From positions 1 through 47,709 of the forward strand of contig VXIS01000350.1 in assembly GCA_008704415.1 (NCBI GenBank): a DNA stretch of 47,709 bases, written 5' to 3'. Source of the DNA: Sphaerosporella brunnea. Lineage: Eukaryota; Ascomycota; Pezizomycetes; Pezizales; Pyronemataceae. Made by a program: the position numbers and the translations under genes. Below the pieces are notes generated by a model. That model had not been told where the DNA came from and ran no database searches. It worked only from the letters and a program-made list of their open reading frames with translations. How positions within the stretch are numbered: position 1 is the first letter of the stretch; each line of letters opens with the position of its first letter. Shown here one piece after another: positions 1-9,850 of the stretch.

Positions 1-777
1 CTGAAGAGTTTTTGCAATCGAGGTTTTCTACCAATCAGAGGGGAACACGTACCGGCTTGGCGTTCCCAGGCGCGATGCGTGTGATATGTCGAGGAGTTTG
101 GTGACAACACACCGATCGACTGAGTATGTACTTACCCGGCTCCACCAAATAATAGCGAGGGGTCGGTACTAATACCACCCACGCTTGTCTACCCCCCCCC
201 CCCCCAAAAAAAAAGGACTTCCCAAGATCCGCTAGCAGCCAAGCTCCATTTGCCAATCTTGACCAACCTCCACCGCCACCGCAAGAATATCTAGCAGCTC
301 CAGATGGTCAAGATGTATCTACCTAAGTATGTACCAGTAACAGTTTTAGATGGCCGGCGTTGGGGTGTTCGTCTTTTTCGTTCCGTTTTTGCATGCACAT
401 GGTACTCATCAACACCATTCGCATTCCAAAGCAGCAGCAAAGCAAAGCCAAAAAAAGAAAAAAAAAATTAAAACCACATTTCACTGCACTTTTCACCTGG
501 CCAAAACAAGCATACCCACACCCACACAGACTACACAGACAGAGAAGAAAGGAAAAAAAAAGCTCGAGGGAGGGAGAGGGGAAAAAAAAAAGGATAGATA
601 CTTGATACTTACATACATATAGATAGCTTCTTAAGAAAAGAAAAGAAAGAAAAGAGGAAATATTGAAGATTGAAGATGAAGAAAAGAAATGGTATCACAC
701 GCGACCGCACCACGCAAAAACCAAAGCCGAAACAAAAGAATTCCCAAAACAAGCTCATCTAGCTAGCTACTTAAGCA
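1..777. other. Gene-free flank
   Basis: No coding region is supported here. A C-run followed directly by an A-run lies near 191-212, and 430-660 is strongly A/purine rich. The stretch borders the 3' end of the minus-strand gene that stops at 778, so part of it is presumably 3' UTR or terminator sequence. Confidence 0.5.
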
Positions 778-2421
778 TTAAATCTTCTCGCCCGCCCAGA
801 ACGCGCGCACATCTCCAAACATCTTACTTTCCCCGCGACCATTGTTCTCGACGACGTCGTCGGCAGTGGCGGCATCCTCGGCGTCCTGCACCCGCCGTCC
901 ACGCACCAAAAACCCATCGACCGCCTTCTTCAGGCCGGCTTCCTCCTCGACCTGGCCGTCCTCGTCGAGGTAGTCGTCGACGCCCGAGGCGATGAACGCG
1001 CGCACCTCGCGCCGCAGGGACATCGCGGTTTCCCAGCGGGAGTAGGCCGAGAGGATCGAGGTTGTGCTCAGCATTTTGTCGAGCTTGGGAAGAAGCTGTG
1101 AGGTCAGCGGGGAGAGGTAGGGGAGGAGGTGCGCCTCGTTGCTTTCTTTTACGCTTTCTTCCGTCGAGAAGATGGACAGTCGAGAGGGGGGCGCGGGACT
1201 GGTCATTGTGCCCCGTAGCTGCGAGAGGCGGTTGTTGATTGGTGGTGCTGGGGACGACGGCCGGGTGCTGTAGTAGGACGCCGTGGAGTACGTGCTGAGG
1301 CCGCTCATGCGCTTGCCGGCGATGGAGTGGCGCTCGATGGCGGCGGCGGCGGCAGAAGCGGCGATGGTCGAGATGGTCGAGAGCGTGCTCAGGCGCTTGG
1401 TGTTGAGGGCGTCGGTTTCGTATTCGCTGATGGCGATGCTAGGGGCGGGGGAAGGGCAGCGGGCCGGGTGGGTCAGGGAGGTGCGGATCGCGGTTTTCTC
1501 GGCCTCGTCGCCACTGAAGGATGCGGCCGGTGTCGGCGGGGCAAGCGCAGCATCGAAGTTGATGAACGCGGCTGCGTGGTCTGGAGTGATGTACAGAGAA
1601 GTGTGGTCCTCCTCATGCTTGTGCGCGGGCATCGACTCGCGCTTAGGCTCGGCCGGCTCTTCGGGCTGCTGAGGCTCCTCCTCCTCATCCTCCTCGGGCT
1701 CCACAGTGGGAATGGGAGGAACCGGCACAGGCTCGTGGTGGTAGTTTATGAACGCCGCAGCGGCGTCGGGGGTGATGTACAACGACTCTGCCTTCTCCTT
1801 CTCCATCTCAGGCTCAGGCTCCTGCGTATCCGCCTTGGGCTCCTTAACCGGGGTCTGTGCGCGAGGGACGGGGCTCGCAGCGCGAATGTGCTCCTCCTCG
1901 TCGATTTCAGCGCCGTCAAGCATGATCGACGGCGTGACGGGCCTGCTCTTGTCGCCCTCGTACGTGCTTCCAGCGCGGCTAACACTTTCCATCACGTGAC
2001 GGGCCCAGTCGTCCTCGCCCTCGCCCTGCCTTGCGTCTTGCAGCCGCGGCGACTGGGGAGCACCCGGCGACAGCGGCAGGCCCAGGAAGCCCTCGCTACC
2101 GACGCTGGTAAGCGACACCCGCAGCGGCTGCTGTTTCATCGACTCGCGTGCCTGCTGCTCCTCGCGCACAGTTGACAAGCCCGAGATCTCGGAGCGCACG
2201 CGTTCGAGTTCTCGTTCTTCCGCTTCGCGCCGCGCCCGCGCGTAGTCCATGAATTCGGTCGGCGCAGGGGGCTGCGTTGCAGGTTGCTGCTGCTGCTGTC
2301 GTTGCTCTGTTGAGGATGTCGCCGTGGCATTCAGAGAGGTCGAGGAAAGACGCTTTTCTGTGACTTGATCGGCGGCTGGTGCATCGGTAGCTTTCGCCTT
2401 GCGGCCACAGCAGAAAAACAT
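778..2421 (-). CDS. Uncharacterised low-complexity fungal protein, 547 aa
   Basis: Single-exon frame of 547 codons; I do not recognise the family. The N-terminus begins MFFCCGRK, a Cys pair next to basic residues that could be palmitoylated (inference). Residues 44-48 are a poly-Gln run and 58-92 look like a charged helix. The middle is Pro/Glu/Ser rich and probably disordered. The motif SLYITPDxAAAFIN occurs twice, at about residues 213-226 and 275-288, separated by an acidic spacer. The last ~120 residues (from about LPYLSPLTSQLL) are less repetitive and contain predicted helices, so this may be the folded part. Codon use is GC-rich like the neighbouring core genes, which supports a real gene. 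No signal peptide or membrane segment is seen. Function unknown. Confidence 0.75.
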   Translation of the reverse strand: MFFCCGRKAKATDAPAADQVTEKRLSSTSLNATATSSTEQRQQQQQPATQPPAPTEFMDYARARREAEERELERVRSEISGLSTVREEQQARESMKQQPLRVSLTSVGSEGFLGLPLSPGAPQSPRLQDARQGEGEDDWARHVMESVSRAGSTYEGDKSRPVTPSIMLDGAEIDEEEHIRAASPVPRAQTPVKEPKADTQEPEPEMEKEKAESLYITPDAAAAFINYHHEPVPVPPIPTVEPEEDEEEEPQQPEEPAEPKRESMPAHKHEEDHTSLYITPDHAAAFINFDAALAPPTPAASFSGDEAEKTAIRTSLTHPARCPSPAPSIAISEYETDALNTKRLSTLSTISTIAASAAAAAIERHSIAGKRMSGLSTYSTASYYSTRPSSPAPPINNRLSQLRGTMTSPAPPSRLSIFSTEESVKESNEAHLLPYLSPLTSQLLPKLDKMLSTTSILSAYSRWETAMSLRREVRAFIASGVDDYLDEDGQVEEEAGLKKAVDGFLVRGRRVQDAEDAATADDVVENNGRGESKMFGDVRAFWAGEKI

Positions 2422-3951
2422 GGTCGCGGTGTGGTCGTTGTTTGTTTGTTATTCGGTATTCGTGTAAAAAGGAGTGAGTCTCTGAATCAATCGATAACGA
2501 GCGGCAACGAAAAAGGAGGGAAGATCAACTGAACGAGTGAAGATCACTTCTGCTCCTTTGTTCTGTTAAAAGACGGGCGGGGGTTGGTGATCCTCTCGAG
2601 TCGTGGGGGGGAGGAAAACTCGGACGAGAAAGAGAAAAGAGGGAAAGAGAGAAGGAGAGTGAATGGAGTGAGTGAGTGGAGTGTGCAGTGCCGGAGAGGT
2701 GGTTCGAAGAGGAAGCGATATGCATGGGGGGAGATTGCATATGCAGCCACGCCATGCCGCTTGCGGTGTGTGGCGCTGCCAAGCCCGTCGCTTACTCGGC
2801 GTCACGTGGCTGCAGCCTAGCCGCTTGCGGGCATAGCCGAGGCGGAGTGATGCGTGGTGATGCGTTGATGAACACGGGGAACAGGCACTGTCAGAGACTG
2901 GGACTCAGGCAGTTCTGAGAGATGAAGCACGTTTTTCTCCGCTGCTTGGCAGGGTCATCGTGCATGCAGGCACACAGCCGCGCGGATACGCTCTGCATTC
3001 TGCACTTCGAGCATGTTCAATGTTCGCTTGAACGAACCGGCGATAAAGAAGCCGCTTCTATCATATCCACACCGAGAATACCGCGTTCCTCACAAACAGT
3101 CCTTTCACTCATTCCTCAGTCATCGGAACCCGTGACCCGCTCGCTCTGATCGGGAGTCCGTGCGGGCTTCCCATCCGGACTGTGGAACGGAGGCCTTTCC
3201 TCAACGAACCAGCGGAAACTGCCAGCGTCGAGGGTGGTCGGTTGCGAGCTTTCTTTACACGTCGTCGTGGAACAGTTGCCATGGCTTTCGTTAACGTTCA
3301 TGCATACCAGGCGCATGGCTGATCACTCCTGCTCGACGTGCACATGGCGTCACCAGTAATGATTCGAAGGTCACCATGCAGCACTCGGTCACCCTGTCGC
3401 ACTCTCAGGCAAGCGGCAGACTGGAGCCACCTTTTCAAAGAGTGCAGCCGGTGGCTTCCACGGATTCGCGCGCTTTGGTGCTCTGTGGAGAAGGCCACCC
3501 CGCATATCCTGCAGTTTCTGCAGGATACAAAGGTTGGGCAATCAGTGGCGGAGGAGGAGGTCCGCCATCATCGTCTGGAGAGGAGTCAGAGGAGGAGGAG
3601 TGACCCGGCCCTGGCGGCCATGGCCTTCACATGTTGTTACAACCTGTTTTCTTTCTTTTGTCTTTTCTGCTTGTGTTTAGTGCTTTTGGTATTCCGGGTG
3701 GCCGCAGTTGACCCATGAGATAGCATCAATAAGGGGCGAATAGGATAAGGTTGGGGATGAGCAAGGGGTCTGTCATGATCGCTCGCGGTTGCATACGGGT
3801 AATAAACGTGATTACAAACAAAAGCCCTGGCAGCCGGGCTGATAAAAAAAGCCCGCCGGGCTGGCTGCTTAAAGCAGTCGGCCAAGCCCGCACGGCTGTT
3901 TCAGCTGGCTATTGAAAATACTGAGGCACGGTAAGGGGGATCGTCGGAGGG
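2422..3951. other. Intergenic, no gene supported
   Basis: Short frames on both strands are not conserved-looking and overlap each other. The first ~200 bases would be the promoter and 5' leader of the minus-strand gene that starts at 2421; 2600-2670 is purine-rich (GA-biased). I see no RNA gene. Confidence 0.4.
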
Positions 3952-3953
3952 GA

Positions 3954-4012
<59 letters not shown>
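3952..4012. repeat. (GA)n microsatellite
   Basis: An almost uninterrupted GA dinucleotide tract of about 60 bases, broken only by one GACAG unit near 3963. It is a simple repeat with no coding role visible. Confidence 0.95.
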
Positions 4013-4014
<2 letters not shown>

Positions 4015-5448
4015 CTGTCAAATCATAGATTATCACTCGACGGTTTCTTTTCTTCAGGAGTTTGGGGTTGGTTGTTTCCACTATATAAACCCTCCATCCT
4101 CGCTCCTCAAATTTCCAGGTGTGTTGCTAGATACGTCCATTTGACGCGGTGGCGAACTCTGTGCCAGCCGTGCCCAATCGGTGCGCTGACGACGGAGTAT
4201 CGCCCACCCCTGGGCGCAGCAGAGAGCTGCGCGGCACATGATACGGTGGTGCTCTGCCACTTGGCGCTTGGCCTTGATGGAGGCAACTGCCAAAGGGCCG
4301 CCTCTCATTTGTGATTGTACGTGCTTGTGAAGGGATTGAAGGAGATCCTTAGCTTGCGGGCTTGGAGGACTGCCCCTAGCCGTTCCGAACAAAAGTACAC
4401 ATTTCTTGTTGCCGGGGTAAGCACAGCTGCAGTTAGGGGGAGAGTTTTCAGTTGAAATGCACCCACCCCCGTAACTTCCAATTTGGTCCGAGCTGGCTCT
4501 TTTGTTTTGCCCCCCAACAGCTCAAGAGAAGCATCAATCGACCAAGTTTCAGCTACGAGTTGTAGGGAAAGTCGCGAAGTTCTTGGTGCAAGGCCTAAAT
4601 TCCGAGCCCGTAGAACAAACCGAATGAGCTATGGCCGTGCGCATAACACGCCCAGGCGCACGGCACGTATGGACGAGAGAGAAATTCTCTGGCCGTGTCC
4701 GGAAGCACATATTATCACTCGATAAGGTTGGTGGAATGTTCTGCGGACAACACAGTCGTGACTGGTATTCCCGTTCGCGACTGGGAAGTTCAACATGCGA
4801 GCAAGTAGTTGATTTCTGTAGGAGAACACCACGCTTTAAAAATGACCTTATTCAGTTTGTTGCCATTCCACTGAGTATGATCATGACTGCGGGCCCTTGA
4901 GCGAATGAACGGCACTTTAACTATTGGGTACGGGGGAACATCGCCAAATCTCTTCCTCATCACCTTCGCCCCTCATCCTCCTCGTTCTCTTCCCTGCCAT
5001 CCTCGCTTGTGATTGTCTTGTTGTTTTGCTTCCACTGCCTCGACGACGCGGCGGCATTTTGGGCTGGTTGATGTAGATAGGTCAACGGGAAACCCTAACC
5101 CTTTACTCACCTTGACAATTCCGACATCAGCATAATTAGGCACCCTGACGTCCACGCTATTACGATTGTTAATTTAGGTGTATATTTCAAGTATATGGTT
5201 TAGTGAGGAAGTTCTAGTCCTTAACACCAGTAGTGTACGAGTACAGTAGACGTTCGTGAGTGGGAATACCAGTCGCGACGGGGATTTGGTCGCGTACGGG
5301 TCGTTCCCGAAGAAGTCAGTGTTTTTTCTTCAAAACTCCCAAGAAGGCTCTAGAGAGGCCTACGATGCCGCCACCAGCTTCACCAAGTTCTAGCAGCGAT
5401 CGTGGTGGAGTTGCCAGTTCTCCAGGGTCCCCAGACCCACTGTGGATA
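4013..5448. other. Gene-free stretch with a short telomere-like motif
   Basis: No convincing gene on either strand. A short CCCTAACCC motif sits at about 5093-5101. Two copies of a six-base motif are not a telomere, so it is only noted. Confidence 0.35.
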
Positions 5449-5861
5449 GGCATCCGGCTCCCGAAGGGTCTAATGAGTCCCTGGGCCCGTCGCTGGTAGG
5501 CATCCGGTCCCCCTGCGCATCCCACAGCCCACGGCTTCCTGGATCTACCGCAGGAAGGCATCCTGTCTCCCTGGGGATCCCACGGATCCTTGAGCCTGTG
5601 GCTAGTAGGCAGCCCATCTCCCTCGAGATCCCACTGAGTCCTGGGCCCGTGGCTTCTAGGCATTTTGTCCCTCTGCACGTCTCACGGCCTCTCGGGTTCA
5701 CGGCGGGTCGGCATCCCATCTCCCTGGGAATTCCACGGAGCCCTGGGCCCATGGCCTCTAAGCATCCCCTCTTCTATATGTCCCACGTCTTCCCGCCCCC
5801 ACGGCAGGTTGGCATCCTGTCGCTGTGTTCTCCCCGACCATTTCCTGGCACCTAGGCCCCA
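5449..5861 (+). repeat. Degenerate ~51-bp tandem repeat, about eight units
   Basis: The landmark GGCATCC (or a close variant) recurs at 5449, 5499, 5557, 5608, 5659, 5710, 5761 and 5811, spacings of 50, 58, 51, 51, 51, 51 and 50. Each unit also carries a CCCTGGGCCCGTGGC-like block. Because 51 is divisible by 3, long frames stay open on both strands and translate as a 17-residue repeat. Divergence between units, and the adjoining dead LINE, argue that this is a minisatellite rather than an exon. Confidence 0.8.
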
Positions 5862-5929
5862 CGGCGCCTCGATATATCAGCCTTTTTAACTGCCATTGTC
5901 ACTTAACGTGTGGCGCCTCGCCCTGACAC

Positions 5930-6870
5930 CTTAAGCTTTGTGGTGCTGCGCCCATACCTTACAATGGCGGCCCAGATCACATTGGACCGACTGGCTCAGC
6001 CTACCTTAGGAACCTCGTTGAAGGCATTATCTTCGGTACGGCCTCCAACAGGAGTCCGGGTCCCGATCGTTTGGGGCCTTCTACGGTACACCTTCTGTAG
6101 GCTGGGAACCCTCTCGTGTCCTTGCCCTGTTCGTACCGCTATCCGATTGGGTAGACACCCTTCCACCTGGAAGGTGGCCAGAGGTATTGCCATCTCCAAG
6201 TCCGGCAAAGATGACTACAGCCGGGCCAAGTCATATCGCGTTATCTCCCTTCTCAACTGCCTTGGCAAGGTGGTCGAGAAGGTGGTTGCAACTTTGGTCA
6301 GCAAACACTGTGAACGTACAGGATCGCTACACCCAGAGCAGTGTAGCTGTTGCAAATGCTGGTCTGTTGTCGATGTCATTGGAGTCCTCATGGCGGAAGC
6401 CTAAGGGACTTGAAAAAGAAAGTAGGCTCATAATGGATATCGCTACTAATTTTCCAGGCGTCGCTCGGGAGTGACTGCTTCGCAAGATGTGGATTATGAA
6501 AACCTGGTTGCATGGACCGCCAGCTTCATGCAGGATAGGTGGGTACGCATGGTGGTTGATGGCTTGAAGGGGAGGAAATGCGGGTCACTACTGGTCTCCC
6601 TCAGGGATTACTGGTCTCCCCGATTCTCATCGCCATCTATATCGCAGAGGTCCATAGCGCGGTGGAACAAAAGGTGGAGGGAGTTCGCACCCTATCTTTC
6701 GTTGACGATGTCACCTAGTAGGCGGTTGGAGGCAACCTTGTGGAGGTATCTGCTACGCTGGAAAAGTACGCTTCGCTTAGCCTGCGACGGGCTGCACAGA
6801 ACGGCGTGGCCTTCAAGACGACTAAGGCAGAAGCCATGCTCTTCTCTCGTAACCATTGACACTGATTGGA
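5930..6870 (+). mobile_element. Decayed Tad-like LINE reverse transcriptase fragment
   Basis: Translated pieces match non-LTR reverse transcriptase order: a region around 6170-6330 reading SYRVISLLNCLGKVVEK (palm/fingers block), then LVAWTASFMQDRW near 6505-6540, then remnants of the catalytic region with a frameshifted FVDDVT near 6700-6715. Pieces lie in several frames with stops between them, so no functional enzyme is encoded. Neither end of the element nor a poly-A tail is identifiable here, and 5' and 3' limits are approximate. Confidence 0.75.
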
Positions 6871-7361
6871 AAGAGGTGAACCTGCAGGCGGGAAACAACA
6901 AATATTTCTCGTTAACCAAGTAATTTCTTCCTTCCCCCCTTCCTCCCGCTTGTCCTTTTGTTGCGGTGGCTTCGAGTGCCGTGTAAAGCCTGATGGACCG
7001 GATTGTGGGGGAACATGGGAGAATCCGGATTCGCTTCTATCGAACGAATGTATTCCCCCGCAGAACCGCGTCGTTGGTGATGCCATACCGCCCACCTCTG
7101 ACGGATGCATTTTTGTCCTCTCAGATCTCCTCCATCCATCTTACTGCTTTGGCTCCGTTATGGCCGTGGAATTCGAAAGCCCACCAGAACGATATGATCC
7201 CTCTCCATAATGTCGATAGCCTTGATAATGATTGGCTCCAACGAAATAAGCATTGATGCCACAGTCCCACCCTCCGGTTCTCTCCACCGGCTCTTTTACA
7301 AAAAGCGAAGACTCCTCCCAGTCAAAGCGGAGTCCCATCACTCGGTTAATGAATCTCCGGC
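6871..7361. other. Intergenic stretch upstream of the ceramidase gene
   Basis: No gene recognised. It lies between the LINE relic and the core promoter of the ceramidase gene and probably contains the upstream regulatory region of that gene. Confidence 0.35.
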
Positions 7362-7369
7362 TATATATA
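7362..7369 (+). promoter_or_regulatory. TATA box of the ceramidase gene
   Basis: TATATATA, 73 bases before the ATG at 7443, a normal spacing for a fungal TATA-containing promoter. Confidence 0.6.
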
Positions 7370-7442
7370 GTAACCGCGGTAACTAGCTTCTGACTCGCTC
7401 GCTTATCAACAAAACCCCACCTTACTCCAACCTCACGCCACG

Positions 7443-9632
7443 ATGCTCCCGCGCTTACTGCTCCTTCTGCTGCCGCCATGTCTCGCCGCTTCACAGGCCG
7501 TCGAGTCGGGGACCCTCTACTCCCTCGGCGTCGGCAAGGCTGACATCACCGGGCCGGTGGTGGAGATCGGCATGATGGGCTACGCGTCGCTGGCGCAAAA
7601 GGGCAGCGGCCTGCGGCAACGGATCTATTCGCGCGCGTTTATCGTCGGGGACGCAGCCGCCGCTTCCGAGCGGTGGGTGTATATCATTGCCGACCTGGCA
7701 TGCGGGGACACCGCGATCCGGGACGGCGTGTTGAAGCAGCTGGCGGAGAAGTATGGCGGGCTTTACCACCAGGGGAATGTAGCGTTGGTGGGGACACACA
7801 GTCACGCCGGGCCTGGTAAAAAAAAAACTATGTCTTTTGCAGAGAGAGAGAGAGAGAGAGGGCTGATGATGGATGAAGGCGCTTGGTTGAATTACCTGCT
7901 CCCGCAGATCACGACGCTCGGCTTCGACCCGCAATCGTACGCGGCCGTCGTCGAGGGCATCGTCCGCTCCGTCGACCGCGCACACGGCTCGATCGGCCCC
8001 GGCTACCTGAGCGTGTCGCAGACCCTCGTGGCCGGCGCGAATATCAACCGCAGCCCGTACGCGTACGAAGCGAATCCCGCCGCCGAGCGCGCGCGGTACG
8101 AGTCCGTCGGGGGCGAAGTCGACAAGGTGATGACGGCATTGCTCTTCACCTCCGCCGCCGGCCCCGCGATCGGCCAGCTCAACTGGTTCCCCGTGCACGG
8201 CACCTCGCTGTACCTCAACAACACCCTGATCGCCGGCGACAACAAGGGCCTTGCCGCCTCGCTGCTGGAAAAGTCGGTCGCTACGCCTGGATTTGTGGCC
8301 GGGTTCAGCCAGGCCAACGTCGGCGACACGACGCCGAACACGCTTGGCGCGTTCTGCCAGGACACGGGCCTGCCGTGCAGGTACGAGGACTCGACGTGCG
8401 CCGGGGAAAGCCAGCAATGCATCGGCCGCGGCCCGGCGTTCCCGCACGGGGGGGACGCAAAGTCGTGCGAAATCATCGCCGCGAAGCAATACGAAGCCGC
8501 AAAATCGCTCCTCACGGCCCCGCAGACGCCGGTCTCCGGCAAGGTCCGCTCGCTCCACGCCTTCGTCGATTTCGCGGCGCCGTACACGTTCCCGCTGCCG
8601 AACGGCACCGTCGTCAGCACCTGCGCCGCCGCGCTGGGGCATTCCTTCGCCGCGGGCACAACCGACGGCCCCGGCGCCTTCGACTTCGTGCAGAACGACC
8701 CCGACCAGCCCAAAAACCCGTTCTGGAACCTGGTCGGCGGCCTGCTCCACCCGCCGACCGAAGCGCAGAGGAAATGCCAAGCGCCGAAACCGGTCCTCCT
8801 CGACGTCGGCAACGCGAACACGCCCTACGCGTGGACTCCGAACATCGTCGACTTCCAGCTCCTCCGCGTGGGGAACCTCGCCGTCGTCGTGTCCCCCGGC
8901 GAAGCCACGACCATGGCTGGCCGCCGCTGGAGAGCCACGTTGACAGCCGCCCTCGAGGAACTCGGCGTGTGGGGGAAAGGCGATGGCTGGGCCGTCATCG
9001 GCGCCCCCGCGAACTCGTACACGCACTACATCGCCACGCCCGAGGAGTACGCGGTCCAGCGGTACGAGGGCGCCAGCACGCTCTACGGCCCGCACACGCT
9101 GGCGGCATACCTCCACCTCACGACGACGCACGCGAAATATCTCGCGGACGACCTCCCGCCCACGCCGCTGCCGCCGGGCCCCCGCCCGCCGATAAACACG
9201 AACAACAGCATCAGCCTGATCGCCGGCGTGGTCTACGACTCCCCGCCGCTCGGGAAGAAATTCGGGCACGTGCTCGACGACGTGGATTCGGCGGCTGCGC
9301 ACAACGCCGGCGACGTCGTGTCCGCCACCTTCGTGGGCGCCAACCCCAGGAACAATCTCCGGCTGGAGGGGACGTTTGCGGCGGTGGAGATGCGCACGCC
9401 GCGCGGCACCTGGGAGAGGGTTAGGGACGATAGCGATTGGAGTCTGCTCTTCAAGTGGAAGCGGACCGAGGAATTGACCGGGCAGAGCCAGGTCACCGTG
9501 GAATGGACGGTGGATAGGGATGCGAGGCCGGGGAAGTACAGGTTCCGTTATTATGGCGATTCGAAGGCGGTGTTGGGTGGGAAGATTACGGGGTTCGAGG
9601 GCGTTAGTGCCGAGTTTTCGGTTAGTCAGTGA
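7443..9632 (+). CDS. Secreted neutral/alkaline ceramidase
   Basis: Hydrolyses ceramide to sphingoid base and fatty acid. Residues 1-~17 form a signal peptide (MLPRLLLLLLPPCLAAS). The family start follows (GVGKADITGP, then MMGYA), with zinc-ligand-type histidines in GTHSHAGPG and NWFPVHGTS and the family block NVGDTTPN. A 63-nt intron at 7816-7878 (GTAAAA...GAAG, with a CTGAT branch) is proposed: removing it restores GPGAWLNYLLPQIT, whereas reading through inserts 21 residues of A-run and GA-repeat code. The spliced product is 708 aa, usual for the family; the C-terminal ~160 residues are the immunoglobulin-like domain. Oddity: in the spliced protein residue 276 is Thr where the GDVSPN nucleophile Ser is expected. 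The intron has no stop and is a multiple of three, so retention would still give a full frame. Confidence 0.93.
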   Translation: MLPRLLLLLLPPCLAASQAVESGTLYSLGVGKADITGPVVEIGMMGYASLAQKGSGLRQRIYSRAFIVGDAAAASERWVYIIADLACGDTAIRDGVLKQLAEKYGGLYHQGNVALVGTHSHAGPGKKKTMSFAERERERGLMMDEGAWLNYLLPQITTLGFDPQSYAAVVEGIVRSVDRAHGSIGPGYLSVSQTLVAGANINRSPYAYEANPAAERARYESVGGEVDKVMTALLFTSAAGPAIGQLNWFPVHGTSLYLNNTLIAGDNKGLAASLLEKSVATPGFVAGFSQANVGDTTPNTLGAFCQDTGLPCRYEDSTCAGESQQCIGRGPAFPHGGDAKSCEIIAAKQYEAAKSLLTAPQTPVSGKVRSLHAFVDFAAPYTFPLPNGTVVSTCAAALGHSFAAGTTDGPGAFDFVQNDPDQPKNPFWNLVGGLLHPPTEAQRKCQAPKPVLLDVGNANTPYAWTPNIVDFQLLRVGNLAVVVSPGEATTMAGRRWRATLTAALEELGVWGKGDGWAVIGAPANSYTHYIATPEEYAVQRYEGASTLYGPHTLAAYLHLTTTHAKYLADDLPPTPLPPGPRPPINTNNSISLIAGVVYDSPPLGKKFGHVLDDVDSAAAHNAGDVVSATFVGANPRNNLRLEGTFAAVEMRTPRGTWERVRDDSDWSLLFKWKRTEELTGQSQVTVEWTVDRDARPGKYRFRYYGDSKAVLGGKITGFEGVSAEFSVSQ

Positions 9633-9850
9633 TACGCGGTCATGATGCACCGGATGTCATTGATAGTTGCTAGATTTTGCGCTGCTGTTTTGGCGTTGTG
9701 GGGTGTGGTTACATTTTCTTTAGGAACGGGGCTGCTCGAGGAGCTGCCAACTATTTTCAACCACATCTGCAGCTGTTAAATGCATGGATAAGCAAGAGCT
9801 ACGGTTACATTGGAGGCTGTCGGCTTAATCACACCGCTCGTCCCCCAAAA

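Noticed and set aside
5442..5855. 137-codon frame over the 51-bp repeat as a gene
   Set aside because: Opposite strand and another frame are equally open, units are degenerate, and no start context or flanking exons are seen.
6866..7256. Overlapping plus frames upstream of the ceramidase
   Set aside because: They overlap each other and minus frames of equal length; no recognisable domain.
7491..9650. 719-codon minus-strand frame opposite the ceramidase, and a 513-codon plus frame at 7883-9424
   Set aside because: Arginine-rich shadows produced by GC-rich third positions of the ceramidase gene; no family resemblance.
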